Source of the DNA: Bacteroidota bacterium
GTDB taxonomy: Bacteria; Bacteroidota; Bacteroidia; UBA4408
Length of the DNA: 40,000 bases
Direction: 5' to 3'
Assembly (NCBI GenBank): GCA_963169745.1
Contig: CAUJCU010000020.1
Coordinates: 1-40,000 of the forward strand
The notes below the pieces were generated by a model. That model was not told the DNA's origin, made no database searches, and saw only the letters and a list, made by a program, of their open reading frames with translations. Within the stretch, counting starts at the first letter, position 1. The number at the start of each line of letters is the position of its first letter. Position numbers and translations under genes: made by a program. Positions 17,715-26,111 of the stretch are shown piece by piece.

Positions 17715-19793
17715 CTATCGAAGCAATGTTACTGTCCCTCGAAATTCTTTGGTCTCAAAATTTTCATCTTGGAACGTAATATTGTAAATGTAAACGTCCA
17801 TTCTAGCTTCATTTCCATTAACTGTTCCGTCCCAACCGGTAGTGGGTTCAATAGTTTCGAATATACGCTCACCCCACTTATTGTAAATTTGGAATCGGTA
17901 GTTGTTAACGTTTAAGAATGTGTTTGCTGGTTTAAATACCTTATTAACGCCATCGGGTTGAAAAGCATTAGGCATATAAAAAGTTTTCATTTGCTTTATA
18001 CAAACCTTATTTGAACGGCTGCTGTCAGCAAAAAAGCTAAGTGTGTCTAATCCCTGATAGGCTTGTACATAGTAGCAATATTCTCCATCCTTGGATATTC
18101 TGCTTGCAATATCATCAATATATGTATTTTCACCGTAAGGAATAGTGGCTGCAGGAATATCACTAAACACCCCTTGAAACCCTCTAAAAACCTTATAAGA
18201 CCTAACAGCACCATTCCAACTCTCGTAATCAGACCATGTTATGGCATTTGACATGTTCAACTCGGTAGCTGCACGTAAGAAAATAGTTTTAGCAACATTG
18301 TTAGAGTTATACACCGGCTGCCCACATAAATCGTAGGCCACCGCCCGGTAAACATAACTCCGAGCATAAGTAAGACATTTGGTTGTGTCTGAATAAGTAA
18401 TGTATGGAGATACCGGATCAAAAGGAAGTGTTGCTAAAGTGTCAAAAGTGTCGCCTAAGTTGTCAGAACGTAATAACTTATATTCGGTAACATCAGCAGC
18501 AGTATCGTGGTAAAGCATCAAATCAGCCTTACGGTTATTCACAACAGTAGCATATTTAAAATAAAGAAAAGCAGGCCGTACCGGAACATTAGCCACCATT
18601 TCAGTATAGTTTGACTCTGAAAACATAAATCCAGTGGCATCAATAGCTTTAATCTTATATGTATAAAGTGTAGACTGTATGAGAGGAAAATGTTGGTAGG
18701 TACTATCTCCCGACCCTACCGTTGCCAACAAAGCAAAAGGACTTCCGTTTTGGCTTACATAAACCTCATAGGACCCAACGCCCTGTGGCCAATTGGTGTA
18801 TTTGTTCCAAGTTAATTCCATAATCCCATTACATTCATCTAACTCACTTTGAACAAAAATAGTATGGTGAAACAAGCTTGGCGAACTTGTATTTCCACAG
18901 CTGTCGTAAGCAGCCACTCGGTAGGTTTCAGAGGTGGAGTTAGGGAATGAGCCTTCTACTGATGTCAATGTTGCTGTAATTGACAAACGTCCGGGAATAT
19001 CAGCTACTTGAACAGGACTACCTAAGTTGTTTAATTGATAGATATAGTACCCTTTCACATCTAATGAAGGGCTTATGTTCCAAGTCAATGATACATCTTG
19101 TAATGGAGGTATATTTGTAACAGTAACTGTTTTGAGAGTTGGTGGTAAAGGTATAGCATTGTTAAAGGCTACAGTTTGTTCGTTACTAACCGATATACAA
19201 TTACCTGTTAAATCACCTTGTTCAATACGATAATCAATATTTTCGTGACAAACGGGATGCCAAATGGTACTATCAATATACGATGTTGTTGTAACACTAT
19301 TGCTAATTTGGGTAAATCCGGCTGCCGGAGGAACTCTTCGATATACCCTATAAGTCCCTTCCGTAGTAGGAAAAGGAGGTGTATGGATTGCATTCCAATT
19401 TAGTTCAATATGCCCGCTTGTACCTTGAATAACACTTAAATTTATTGATCTGATCGTATCGGAATTAGCAGAAAACTGGTTGCTGTTAAACTTGGTAATT
19501 ACATAAAAATAACGTGATGTATTAGCGGGAGGCAAGGCTGTTATGGTTGTTGTGTTAGTTAATGTATTAACCGTTTGTACCAAAGCAAATGTTCCTGCCG
19601 GATTGTTAGAGTAATACACCTGAAATTCATTAAACGTATTTCCGTTCAATGAGGGCGTTACCCAGCAAAGCTCAACAGTAGTGCCATCAATTACACGAAT
19701 AGTATTCAATCCGGGAGCCGACATGGGTTGTGCAATTCCCCTAAGAGAAAAAATAGCAACCAAGGCTAAAGTAAATAGAAATATTTTTTTCAT
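17715..19793 (-). CDS. Secreted fibronectin-like protein with T9SS type B (CHU_C) sorting domain
   Basis: The 692-residue protein has a signal peptide (MKKIFLFTLALVAIFSLRGIAQ). Several fibronectin type III-like beta domains follow, with recurring ELxWN/YxVY patterns such as HIELNWNA, YRVYRR and YEVYVS. It ends in a type B sorting domain (FYMPNAFQPDGVNKVFKP, then YNKWGERIFE and GWDGTVNG). Type B substrates are exported by the type IX system and are often large surface or gliding-related proteins. No catalytic motif is visible. The frame is open for 25 codons before ATG 19793, but those would overlap the M16 gene; a -7 box at 19818-19811 supports the later start. Confidence 0.9.
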   Translation of the reverse strand: MKKIFLFTLALVAIFSLRGIAQPMSAPGLNTIRVIDGTTVELCWVTPSLNGNTFNEFQVYYSNNPAGTFALVQTVNTLTNTTTITALPPANTSRYFYVITKFNSNQFSANSDTIRSINLSVIQGTSGHIELNWNAIHTPPFPTTEGTYRVYRRVPPAAGFTQISNSVTTTSYIDSTIWHPVCHENIDYRIEQGDLTGNCISVSNEQTVAFNNAIPLPPTLKTVTVTNIPPLQDVSLTWNISPSLDVKGYYIYQLNNLGSPVQVADIPGRLSITATLTSVEGSFPNSTSETYRVAAYDSCGNTSSPSLFHHTIFVQSELDECNGIMELTWNKYTNWPQGVGSYEVYVSQNGSPFALLATVGSGDSTYQHFPLIQSTLYTYKIKAIDATGFMFSESNYTEMVANVPVRPAFLYFKYATVVNNRKADLMLYHDTAADVTEYKLLRSDNLGDTFDTLATLPFDPVSPYITYSDTTKCLTYARSYVYRAVAYDLCGQPVYNSNNVAKTIFLRAATELNMSNAITWSDYESWNGAVRSYKVFRGFQGVFSDIPAATIPYGENTYIDDIASRISKDGEYCYYVQAYQGLDTLSFFADSSRSNKVCIKQMKTFYMPNAFQPDGVNKVFKPANTFLNVNNYRFQIYNKWGERIFETIEPTTGWDGTVNGNEARMDVYIYNITFQDENFETKEFRGTVTLLR

Positions 19794-19810
19794 TTTCGGA
19801 TATAGACCAA

Positions 19811-19818
19811 CAAAAGTA
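19811..19818 (-). promoter_or_regulatory. -7 promoter box of the type B cargo gene
   Basis: On the minus strand this reads TACTTTTG, a perfect TAnnTTTG, 17 bases before the ATG at 19793. No -33 element is clear. It lies in the 61-base gap after the upstream M16 gene, so the cargo gene may be transcribed on its own. Confidence 0.5.
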
Positions 19819-19854
19819 AAAATAAAATTCAAAAAAACTGCTATATAAACCTGC

Positions 19855-21129
19855 TTAAATTTTCCCAACCACCAATTGGCTTAAATCATTTTTGTTCCAA
19901 TATTTTTGTGCCAATTGCCGTAATTCTTCAGATTTAACTTGTTTCAAATAGTTTACGTAATCCTTATAATATTTGTTAGCTAACCCATATTCATAAATAG
20001 CTGTAAATTTTTCTGATATGGCAAAAGGACCGTCAACACTCCTTAAAAAAGCTCCCAACAAATAATTTTTTACTAAAGTAAGCTCTTGTTGAGAAATGAG
20101 TTCTTGTTGTAAAAGTTCTAACTCCTTATAAATTTCTATTAATGTTGGTTGGGTAACATCCACCCCCACTTCTGTGCTAATATAAAAGGCCCCGTCATAA
20201 AGCATAGAAGATACTCCGGAACCAATACCATAGGTATATCCTTTATCTTCTCGGATATTGCTCATTAAGCGACTTCCAAAATATCCTCCTAAAACAGTAT
20301 TCAGCACTTTCATGCCAAAATAATCGGGATGGGTTTTATTAAAAAGTCTTCGTCCTATTCGTATGGCACTCTGTAAGGCGTCCGGTTTTTCATAAAATTG
20401 TTCCTGTCGCCCCATCATGTTGCAATTATAGGAATGGCTTACTCTTTCTGGGCTTTGGGGCATTTGTGCTGCACATTCTTGTAGTAAATTTAATACTTGG
20501 GGAGTTATCTTTCCTGAAAGTACCATATAAGTTGCATGTCCTGCATATCGTTCAGCAAAAAATGCTTGTAATTTCTCTCTTGTAAGACCATCAAAGTCTG
20601 AAATTTCTATCAATTTCCCATAGCGACTTCCCTGAAATAACAAATGATTAAATTGATTTCGAGCAATAAAGTCAACTTTTTGCTGGTTTATCAAAAATTT
20701 TTGTCTCTGATTCGTTTTATAAAGTGTTACTTCTTTTTCTGGAAATATAGCCTGCTGAACCACCTCCATCATAACAGGAATGGTTTGGTGCAAATGCTTA
20801 TTAAGGCTGTACAATATAACAGAAGCCTTATCCTTTCTAATTGATGTTTCTAAAAAAGCTCCGTAAAAATCTAATTGCTCTGCAATTTGCTGTGCTGAAC
20901 GGGTAGTCGTCCCTTCTCGCAGCAAACTATTTACGGCAGTTGCTATTAATGGTTCTTGTTCAAAATAATTTCCAGCATCAAAAATTAACTCTACTTTACA
21001 AAGATCTTGCGAACCTGAATCAATAACAAAAAGAGGTAAATTGTTTTCAAGCAAGTATTTTTGGGGTTCTATTTCAGGAAAGCTAAAGTTATCGGCTATG
21101 GTAGGTGGAGTAATTCTGTTTAGTGTCAT
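19855..21129 (-). CDS. M16 family peptidase-like protein, inactive partner subunit
   Basis: The 424-residue protein has the M16 (pitrilysin/MPP) fold but lacks the zinc motif. Where active members have HxxEH it reads TAVNSLLREGT. It keeps the substrate-binding block GGYFGSRLMSNIREDKGYTYGI, with the Arg/Tyr pair found in non-catalytic alpha-type subunits. It probably pairs with the active subunit encoded 11 bases upstream to form a heterodimer. Neither protein has a convincing signal peptide at its N-terminus, so location is uncertain. Confidence 0.9.
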   Translation of the reverse strand: MTLNRITPPTIADNFSFPEIEPQKYLLENNLPLFVIDSGSQDLCKVELIFDAGNYFEQEPLIATAVNSLLREGTTTRSAQQIAEQLDFYGAFLETSIRKDKASVILYSLNKHLHQTIPVMMEVVQQAIFPEKEVTLYKTNQRQKFLINQQKVDFIARNQFNHLLFQGSRYGKLIEISDFDGLTREKLQAFFAERYAGHATYMVLSGKITPQVLNLLQECAAQMPQSPERVSHSYNCNMMGRQEQFYEKPDALQSAIRIGRRLFNKTHPDYFGMKVLNTVLGGYFGSRLMSNIREDKGYTYGIGSGVSSMLYDGAFYISTEVGVDVTQPTLIEIYKELELLQQELISQQELTLVKNYLLGAFLRSVDGPFAISEKFTAIYEYGLANKYYKDYVNYLKQVKSEELRQLAQKYWNKNDLSQLVVGKI

Positions 21130-21140
21130 GGCTATAATAA

Positions 21141-22394
21141 TTAAGCTGTTTGGGGGGTTTCCTTACCCAAGTAATAAAGGGTCACAGAATTGCTTTCTAG
21201 AAAATACTTTTGGGCTGATGTCAAAACCTCCTGAGCTGTAATTGCAGCATAGTTTTCTTCTTCTTTATTCAACCCTTCGGCATCACCCAGCAACTCGTAA
21301 TAAGCCAAGTGCATGGCTTTATTTAAAATATTTACATTTGAAAAACTAAGAATACTTTCTACCTTATTTTTCACCTTTTGAAGCTCATTCTCTTCTAACA
21401 GCTCTTTGGTAAACCTATAAACAGCCTCGTTTATTTCCTGCTCTGCATCTTCAATTTTTGTTCCCTTACTTAATTTTCCTGATACTATAAACAAACCTTC
21501 ATCAATATCACCACTTACATAAGCATTAATTTCGGTAAACATCTTCTTTTCTTTTACTAAGGACAAATATAACCTTGACGATTTCCCATTACTCAGCACA
21601 TCCGAAATCAAATCAAAATGTAAATAATTTTTATCGGTACGTTTTCCAATATGCCATGCTTTATAAATACTGTCGGCCGGAACGGGGCGTTCTACGGTCT
21701 GTCTTCTTGTCTCTGTTTGTTTGGGCTCAACGGGTAAATTTCGTGGTATTTTTTCCTGATCAGGAATGTTGCCAAACCACTTTTCTGACCACCGTTTTAC
21801 CTGTTCAAATTCTATATTTCCGGCTACCACCATAATAGCATTTGAAGGATGATAGAATTTTTTAAAAAAATCTTTTACTTGCTCCATGGTAGCTTGTTCT
21901 ATATGTGCAATCTCTTTTCCGATAGTATTCCAGCGGTAAGGATGCACTTTATAAGCTAATGGTTTCAGCAGTAACCACACATCGCCATAAGGCTGATTCA
22001 GATAACGCTGTTTAAATTCTTCAATAACAACCTGACGCTGCACTTCAAGGCTTTTAGGCGTAAATGCTAAGCTAAGCATACGATCACTTTCAAGCCAAAA
22101 TGCTGTTTCGGCATTTTCTGCAGGTAGTGTCAGATAGTAATTGGTAATATCATTATTGGTAAAGGCATTATTCTCGCCTCCGGCAATCTGTAAAGGCTCA
22201 TCATAGTTCGGTATGTTTACCGACCCGCCAAACATAAGATGCTCAAAAAGATGTGCAAATCCAGTATGTTCAGGGTGTTCATCTCGTGCCCCAACGTCAT
22301 ATAATATATTCATACACACCAACGGTGTAGAAGCATCGTAATGGTGAATAACTTTTAATCCGTTAGCTAATGTAAACCTTTCAAACTTTATCAT
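21141..22394 (-). CDS. M16 family zinc metallopeptidase, catalytic subunit
   Basis: The 417-residue protein is the active member of the pair. The inverted zinc motif is HLFEH (48-52), within GFAHLFEHLMFGGS. NNAFTNNDITNYYLTLP follows and the third zinc ligand should be one of Glu125/Glu126 in QVVIEEFKQR. M16 enzymes cut short or unfolded peptides. It lies 23 bases downstream of proline dehydrogenase on the same strand and just before its inactive partner, which suggests one transcript. Confidence 0.93.
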   Translation of the reverse strand: MIKFERFTLANGLKVIHHYDASTPLVCMNILYDVGARDEHPEHTGFAHLFEHLMFGGSVNIPNYDEPLQIAGGENNAFTNNDITNYYLTLPAENAETAFWLESDRMLSLAFTPKSLEVQRQVVIEEFKQRYLNQPYGDVWLLLKPLAYKVHPYRWNTIGKEIAHIEQATMEQVKDFFKKFYHPSNAIMVVAGNIEFEQVKRWSEKWFGNIPDQEKIPRNLPVEPKQTETRRQTVERPVPADSIYKAWHIGKRTDKNYLHFDLISDVLSNGKSSRLYLSLVKEKKMFTEINAYVSGDIDEGLFIVSGKLSKGTKIEDAEQEINEAVYRFTKELLEENELQKVKNKVESILSFSNVNILNKAMHLAYYELLGDAEGLNKEEENYAAITAQEVLTSAQKYFLESNSVTLYYLGKETPQTA

Positions 22395-22417
22395 ATGAAA
22401 TAATTAAACGAAACTTT

Positions 22418-23593
22418 TTAATAGCTTTTCTTTCTTCTTTGCTTCTCTTTAATAATCAAGCTTAATTCGCGCCCTGTTTGTCCTTTTACCGAAGTGTTTT
22501 CCTCGGCCCTTCGAATTAGATAAGGTAAAACATTTTTTACCGGCCCATATGGAACATATTTTACCACATTATATCCGGCAGCAGATAAGTTATAAGATAT
22601 ATGATCACTCATACCTAAAAGCTGTGAAAAATAAATCCTTGAGTCGTTAAGAGCTACTTTATGCTCTTTTATAAGTGTTACCAAGTGCATAGAACTTTTT
22701 TCATTATGAGTGCCAGCACAAATTGCTATATTTTGAATATGCTGTACACAGTAATCAAGAGCCTTGTCATAATGGGCATCACAATCTTCTTTTGAGAGAT
22801 GAATGGGGTCCGGGTAGTTCATCGCAGCAGCTCGTTCACGTTCTTTTTCCATATAAGCTCCTCGAACCAACTTGAGCCCTAAATGATATTTATTCTCTGT
22901 TGCGTGCTGGTGTGCTTTTTTCAGAAAATCAACCCGATCTTTTCGATACAACTGTAAAGTATTATATACGATAGCCTTGGATGTATTAAATTCCATCATT
23001 AACTCAGTAGTCATATCATCAATGGCCTGTTGTATCCAGGTTTCTTCAGCATCAATAAATATAGGAACACCGGCATCTGCAGCTTGTTTGCAGACTCTAT
23101 GCACTCTCTTTTTAACGCGCTCCCATTCTTGGCCTTCAACTTCAGATAATTGAACCTTTGCTGTTACCTTTTCAAGTAGTGCAAAGCGAGCCATACCCGT
23201 AGGCTTAAACACGCAAAAAGGAATATTCTTATCGCCTTTAGCACGCTTAATCGTTTCAATAATTTCTTTAGCTGTATAGTCAAAATCTGACTCTGCATCT
23301 TTACCCTCCACACTATAGTCTAAAATAGTACCAATACGGTATGTTGCCAAGGAGTTAATTGTTTTTTCACAATCTGCAATATCCTCACCACCACAAAACT
23401 GTTTAAAAATTGTTGCTTTAATCAGCTTTTTAATAGGCAAGTGCAAGCCTAGTGCAGTATGCGTCATGATGCGCCCAATTTTAACCCACGAAGGTCGGCT
23501 TACCAGTGTAAACAACATATAAGAACGGTTTAAGTCTGCTTCTGTCTTAGAAGCAAAAGCTACCTCCGTGTTATCAAAAGAAATAGATGGCAT
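22418..23593 (-). CDS. Proline dehydrogenase
   Basis: The FAD enzyme oxidises proline to pyrroline-5-carboxylate. The 391-residue protein is a stand-alone version, not the bifunctional PutA. Signatures are VRGAYMEKERERA, with the residues around the flavin, and the C-terminal NVVKYVPYGPV then YLIRRAEENTSV. The barrel segment PIFIDAEETWIQ is also typical. The next enzyme, pyrroline-5-carboxylate dehydrogenase, is not in the window. The adjacency to M16 peptidases could link peptide breakdown to proline use, but that is inference. A -7 box lies 28 bases before the ATG. Confidence 0.95.
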   Translation of the reverse strand: MPSISFDNTEVAFASKTEADLNRSYMLFTLVSRPSWVKIGRIMTHTALGLHLPIKKLIKATIFKQFCGGEDIADCEKTINSLATYRIGTILDYSVEGKDAESDFDYTAKEIIETIKRAKGDKNIPFCVFKPTGMARFALLEKVTAKVQLSEVEGQEWERVKKRVHRVCKQAADAGVPIFIDAEETWIQQAIDDMTTELMMEFNTSKAIVYNTLQLYRKDRVDFLKKAHQHATENKYHLGLKLVRGAYMEKERERAAAMNYPDPIHLSKEDCDAHYDKALDYCVQHIQNIAICAGTHNEKSSMHLVTLIKEHKVALNDSRIYFSQLLGMSDHISYNLSAAGYNVVKYVPYGPVKNVLPYLIRRAEENTSVKGQTGRELSLIIKEKQRRKKSY

Positions 23594-23620
23594 AGTTTTT
23601 TAAAATAAAAAATAATGTTG

Positions 23621-23628
23621 CAAATATA
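23621..23628 (-). promoter_or_regulatory. -7 promoter box upstream of proline dehydrogenase
   Basis: On the minus strand this reads TATATTTG, a perfect TAnnTTTG, 28 bases before the ATG at 23593. No -33 TTG lies at the usual distance. It would let proline dehydrogenase and the two M16 genes be expressed apart from the UPF0104 gene upstream. Confidence 0.5.
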
Positions 23629-23654
23629 ACATCTAACTGTTGATTTTTACTAAA

Positions 23655-24722
23655 CTACGAATAGACTCTTTTTAGCCAACGAGGTAAAATAATAACACCT
23701 GCTAAAATATAAGGGTAATAACTCAAAAGACGCCAAAGTAGTGCAAGTGCAGCAGCCAAAGCCAAATTGTTTTGTAGTTCGCTCTTAAAAAATTGTGAAA
23801 ACATAATCTCGGCCAAACCACTGCCTCCTGGTGTAGGGCTAATAATATTGATTATTCCAATAATAATTTGTTTGCTATATAATAATATATGGTTGAAATA
23901 ATTAGGGCTAAAGGCTGCAATAATAAAATTGATAATCAGGAAACGCGCACTCCAACTTACAAAAGTAGCAAGCAGCGAGTTAAACCAATACCGAAAAGAT
24001 TTCCCTTTAAGCTCTTTGCTGGCTGTTATCATTTCATTTCCGGTAGTTTGTGCTTTTAGGGCAAAACGCTTCAATACAGGAAGTCGAAATACAAATACCA
24101 ACAGTTTTTTAACAGCATGGGCGTCAACAAAGAGAGCATAGGCCACAATAAGTTTATAAAATAAAACCACAAAATAAACACCCCAAAAAGCAGCAGCTAT
24201 ACTTTTTTCATTGATAATTAAAGCTAAATACGATGGCAACTTAATATTCAAGTTCTCAAACAAAGAGGCTCCTCCCGAAAGAAAATATGCAAATGGCGCC
24301 ATCACACCTAAAAAAATGCCATCCAAAAGCGATGAAAATAAGATTACCGAAATGCTTTTACCAAGATCTATTTTCTCTCTGTTCAATAAGAAAATTGCTA
24401 CGGCAAACCCTCCTCCAAGGCTTGGCGGAATAACGGCTGAAGCAAATTCCCAAAGTAAAATTACTTGAAAGCTTTGATGCCAATTCAGTTGATTATCGGA
24501 CAGTACTCGAATTCGAATCATGTAGGCAAAATCACGTAATACAATCATAAGTATGGCCAAAAGCAACCACACCCAACTTTGAGTTGTAAAATGAATCCCA
24601 TTAAAAGCCCCCGGAGTGATGCTGTTAAATAGCATAAACCCAACAACTCCAAGCCCTATAATTATAGGCAGCAATAAGCGTGACAGTTTTATGTTTTGTA
24701 TGGGATTAGTTACCTCGGTCAA
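23655..24722 (-). CDS. Lysylphosphatidylglycerol synthase-type (UPF0104) membrane protein
   Basis: The 355-residue integral membrane protein has about eight hydrophobic helices. The family motif near the last third reads ISPTPGGSGLAEIMF. Members share the membrane domain of MprF-type enzymes and are proposed flippases or lipid transporters; no substrate can be read from this sequence. There is no ATG at the N-terminus: the only start before the first helix is TTG at 24722 (MTEVTNPIQNIKLSRLLLP), with an in-frame stop upstream. It is divergent from the ArsC/Spx gene with overlapping promoter boxes. Confidence 0.85.
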   Translation of the reverse strand: MTEVTNPIQNIKLSRLLLPIIIGLGVVGFMLFNSITPGAFNGIHFTTQSWVWLLLAILMIVLRDFAYMIRIRVLSDNQLNWHQSFQVILLWEFASAVIPPSLGGGFAVAIFLLNREKIDLGKSISVILFSSLLDGIFLGVMAPFAYFLSGGASLFENLNIKLPSYLALIINEKSIAAAFWGVYFVVLFYKLIVAYALFVDAHAVKKLLVFVFRLPVLKRFALKAQTTGNEMITASKELKGKSFRYWFNSLLATFVSWSARFLIINFIIAAFSPNYFNHILLYSKQIIIGIINIISPTPGGSGLAEIMFSQFFKSELQNNLALAAALALLWRLLSYYPYILAGVIILPRWLKRVYS

Positions 24723-24734
24723 AGTGTTTTTCTT

Positions 24735-24764
24735 TTGTTTGCAAGGTAAACAAATTTACTTTTG
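24735..24764 (+). promoter_or_regulatory. Consensus promoter of the ArsC/Spx-like gene
   Basis: TTG at 24735-24737 and TACTTTTG at 24757-24764 are separated by 19 bases, an excellent match to the TTG-N17-23-TAnnTTTG promoter. The predicted start is near 24771, about 33 bases before the ATG at 24804. Confidence 0.75.
24751..24758 (-). promoter_or_regulatory. -7 promoter box for the UPF0104 gene, overlapping the divergent promoter
   Basis: On the minus strand this reads TAAATTTG, a perfect TAnnTTTG, 28 bases before the TTG start at 24722. It shares two bases with the plus-strand -7 box at 24757-24764. No -33 element is clear on this strand. Confidence 0.5.
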
Positions 24765-24803
24765 CACCTTTTATCATTCTCCCTATTTGACACTATTTAA
24801 GCA

Positions 24804-25157
24804 ATGAAAAAAATATATTATCTTAAAAGTTGCAGCACATGCCAAAAAATTATAGCTCAGCTCCATATTACCAATGATGTTGTGCTGCAAAATATAAAAG
24901 AAGAAAAAATTACTGAAGAACAGCTAAACGAAATGGCTCTTTTAGCTGGCTCTTATAACCAATTATTCAGTAAGGTTGCATTAAAATACAGGGCAATGGG
25001 CTTAAATAAGCTTTCACTAACCGAAGAAAATTACAAAAAGTACATACTCGAAGAATATACCTTTTTAAAAAGGCCAGTTGTAATCATAAATAATAAAATA
25101 TTTATTGGCAGTTCTAAAAGCAATGTAAGTGCTTTAATTAGCGAATTTAACCCATAA
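24804..25157 (+). CDS. ArsC/Spx/MgsR-family thioredoxin-fold protein
   Basis: The 117-residue protein begins MKKIYYLKSCSTCQKII, giving a CxxC (Cys10, Cys13) in the thioredoxin-fold position used by ArsC and Spx. The later LKRPVVIINNKIFIGS contains the conserved Arg-Pro of the family. Spx-type proteins bind RNA polymerase under thiol stress, while ArsC-type proteins reduce arsenate. The CxxC favours a Spx/MgsR-like or redox role, but the two cannot be separated here. No arsenite pump or ArsR gene is nearby. It precedes a DMT transporter by 18 bases, probably in one transcript. Confidence 0.82.
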   Translation: MKKIYYLKSCSTCQKIIAQLHITNDVVLQNIKEEKITEEQLNEMALLAGSYNQLFSKVALKYRAMGLNKLSLTEENYKKYILEEYTFLKRPVVIINNKIFIGSSKSNVSALISEFNP

Positions 25158-25175
25158 AAGCATACTCTTATCTCT

Positions 25176-26081
25176 ATGAAAAAAGCAAGCTGGGCACATT
25201 TGTCTTTGCTTTCCGCCAATGTTATTTACAGCATTAATTATTCTGTAGCTAAGGATGTCTTAAATGGTTATATTCAATCATCAGGCTTTATTTTAATTCG
25301 GGCTGCATTTGCCATGTTCTTATATTGGTTAAGTTCCTTATTTCTTCGCTACGAAAAAATTGACAAGCAAGATTGGCTTCGTTTGTTTTTATGTGGCCTC
25401 TTTGGGGTTGCATTAAACCAACTTCTTTTTTTTAAAGGGTTAAGTATTACATCGCCTATCAATGCTTCTATAATGATGGTTTGCACCCCGGTTTTAATTG
25501 TGATCATGAGCCTCATTTCAAGGTCAGAAAGTTTTTCTAATATACGTTTACTGGGTATCTTTTCCGGACTGGCAGGTGCTGTTTTTCTCATTCTAAATCC
25601 TTTACAAGGAAAACAAATGGGAACAGCCAACTGGGGCGATTTGCTGGTTTTACTCAATGCTATTTCATGGGGCTTATATTTAATTTTAGTAAAACCATTG
25701 ATGCAAAAATATCATACCATAACCGTTATTAAATGGGTGTTTTTAATAGGTTTTTTTATCGTACTGCCATTGGGATTTAACCAGCTCAATGCAGTGCATT
25801 GGAACAACATGCCTACGATTATCTATTGGGAAGTGTTTTTTGTTGTTTTTGTAACTACTTATTTGGGCTATATTTTTAATACGTACGCCTTAAAAAATCT
25901 CAGCGCCTCTACAGCCGGATCCTATGTTTACATTCAGCCCGTACTAACGGCTCTTTTTGCAATAATGATGGCAAAAGATCAACTGGATTATGTAAAAGTA
26001 ATTGCAGCTTCCTTAATTTTTGGAGGGGTATATTTGGCCAGCCAAAACAAACCAATTAGCAACATTAACAAAGCTGAATAA
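25176..26081 (+). CDS. DMT superfamily (EamA) transporter
   Basis: The 301-residue protein has about ten membrane helices in two EamA repeats. The first opens LSANVIYSINYSVAKDVL and the second LLVLLNAISWGLYLILVKPL. The end of the second repeat, AGSYVYIQPVLTALFA, is a common EamA block. Such proteins usually export metabolites or amino acids; the substrate is unknown. It follows the ArsC/Spx-like gene and converges on the carboxyltransferase gene with a 30-base gap. Confidence 0.9.
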   Translation: MKKASWAHLSLLSANVIYSINYSVAKDVLNGYIQSSGFILIRAAFAMFLYWLSSLFLRYEKIDKQDWLRLFLCGLFGVALNQLLFFKGLSITSPINASIMMVCTPVLIVIMSLISRSESFSNIRLLGIFSGLAGAVFLILNPLQGKQMGTANWGDLLVLLNAISWGLYLILVKPLMQKYHTITVIKWVFLIGFFIVLPLGFNQLNAVHWNNMPTIIYWEVFFVVFVTTYLGYIFNTYALKNLSASTAGSYVYIQPVLTALFAIMMAKDQLDYVKVIAASLIFGGVYLASQNKPISNINKAE

Positions 26082-26111
26082 AGGTAATTTACCCGTAATA
26101 AAATCAAAATT

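Noticed and set aside
24804-25157. Arsenic resistance locus
   Set aside because: Only one ArsC/Spx-like protein is present, with a CxxC more like Spx; no ArsR, ArsB or Acr3 gene is nearby.
26082-26111. Small inverted repeat GGTAATTTACC as a terminator between the DMT and carboxyltransferase genes
   Set aside because: The stem is only four AT/GC pairs with no T-run, too weak to support.
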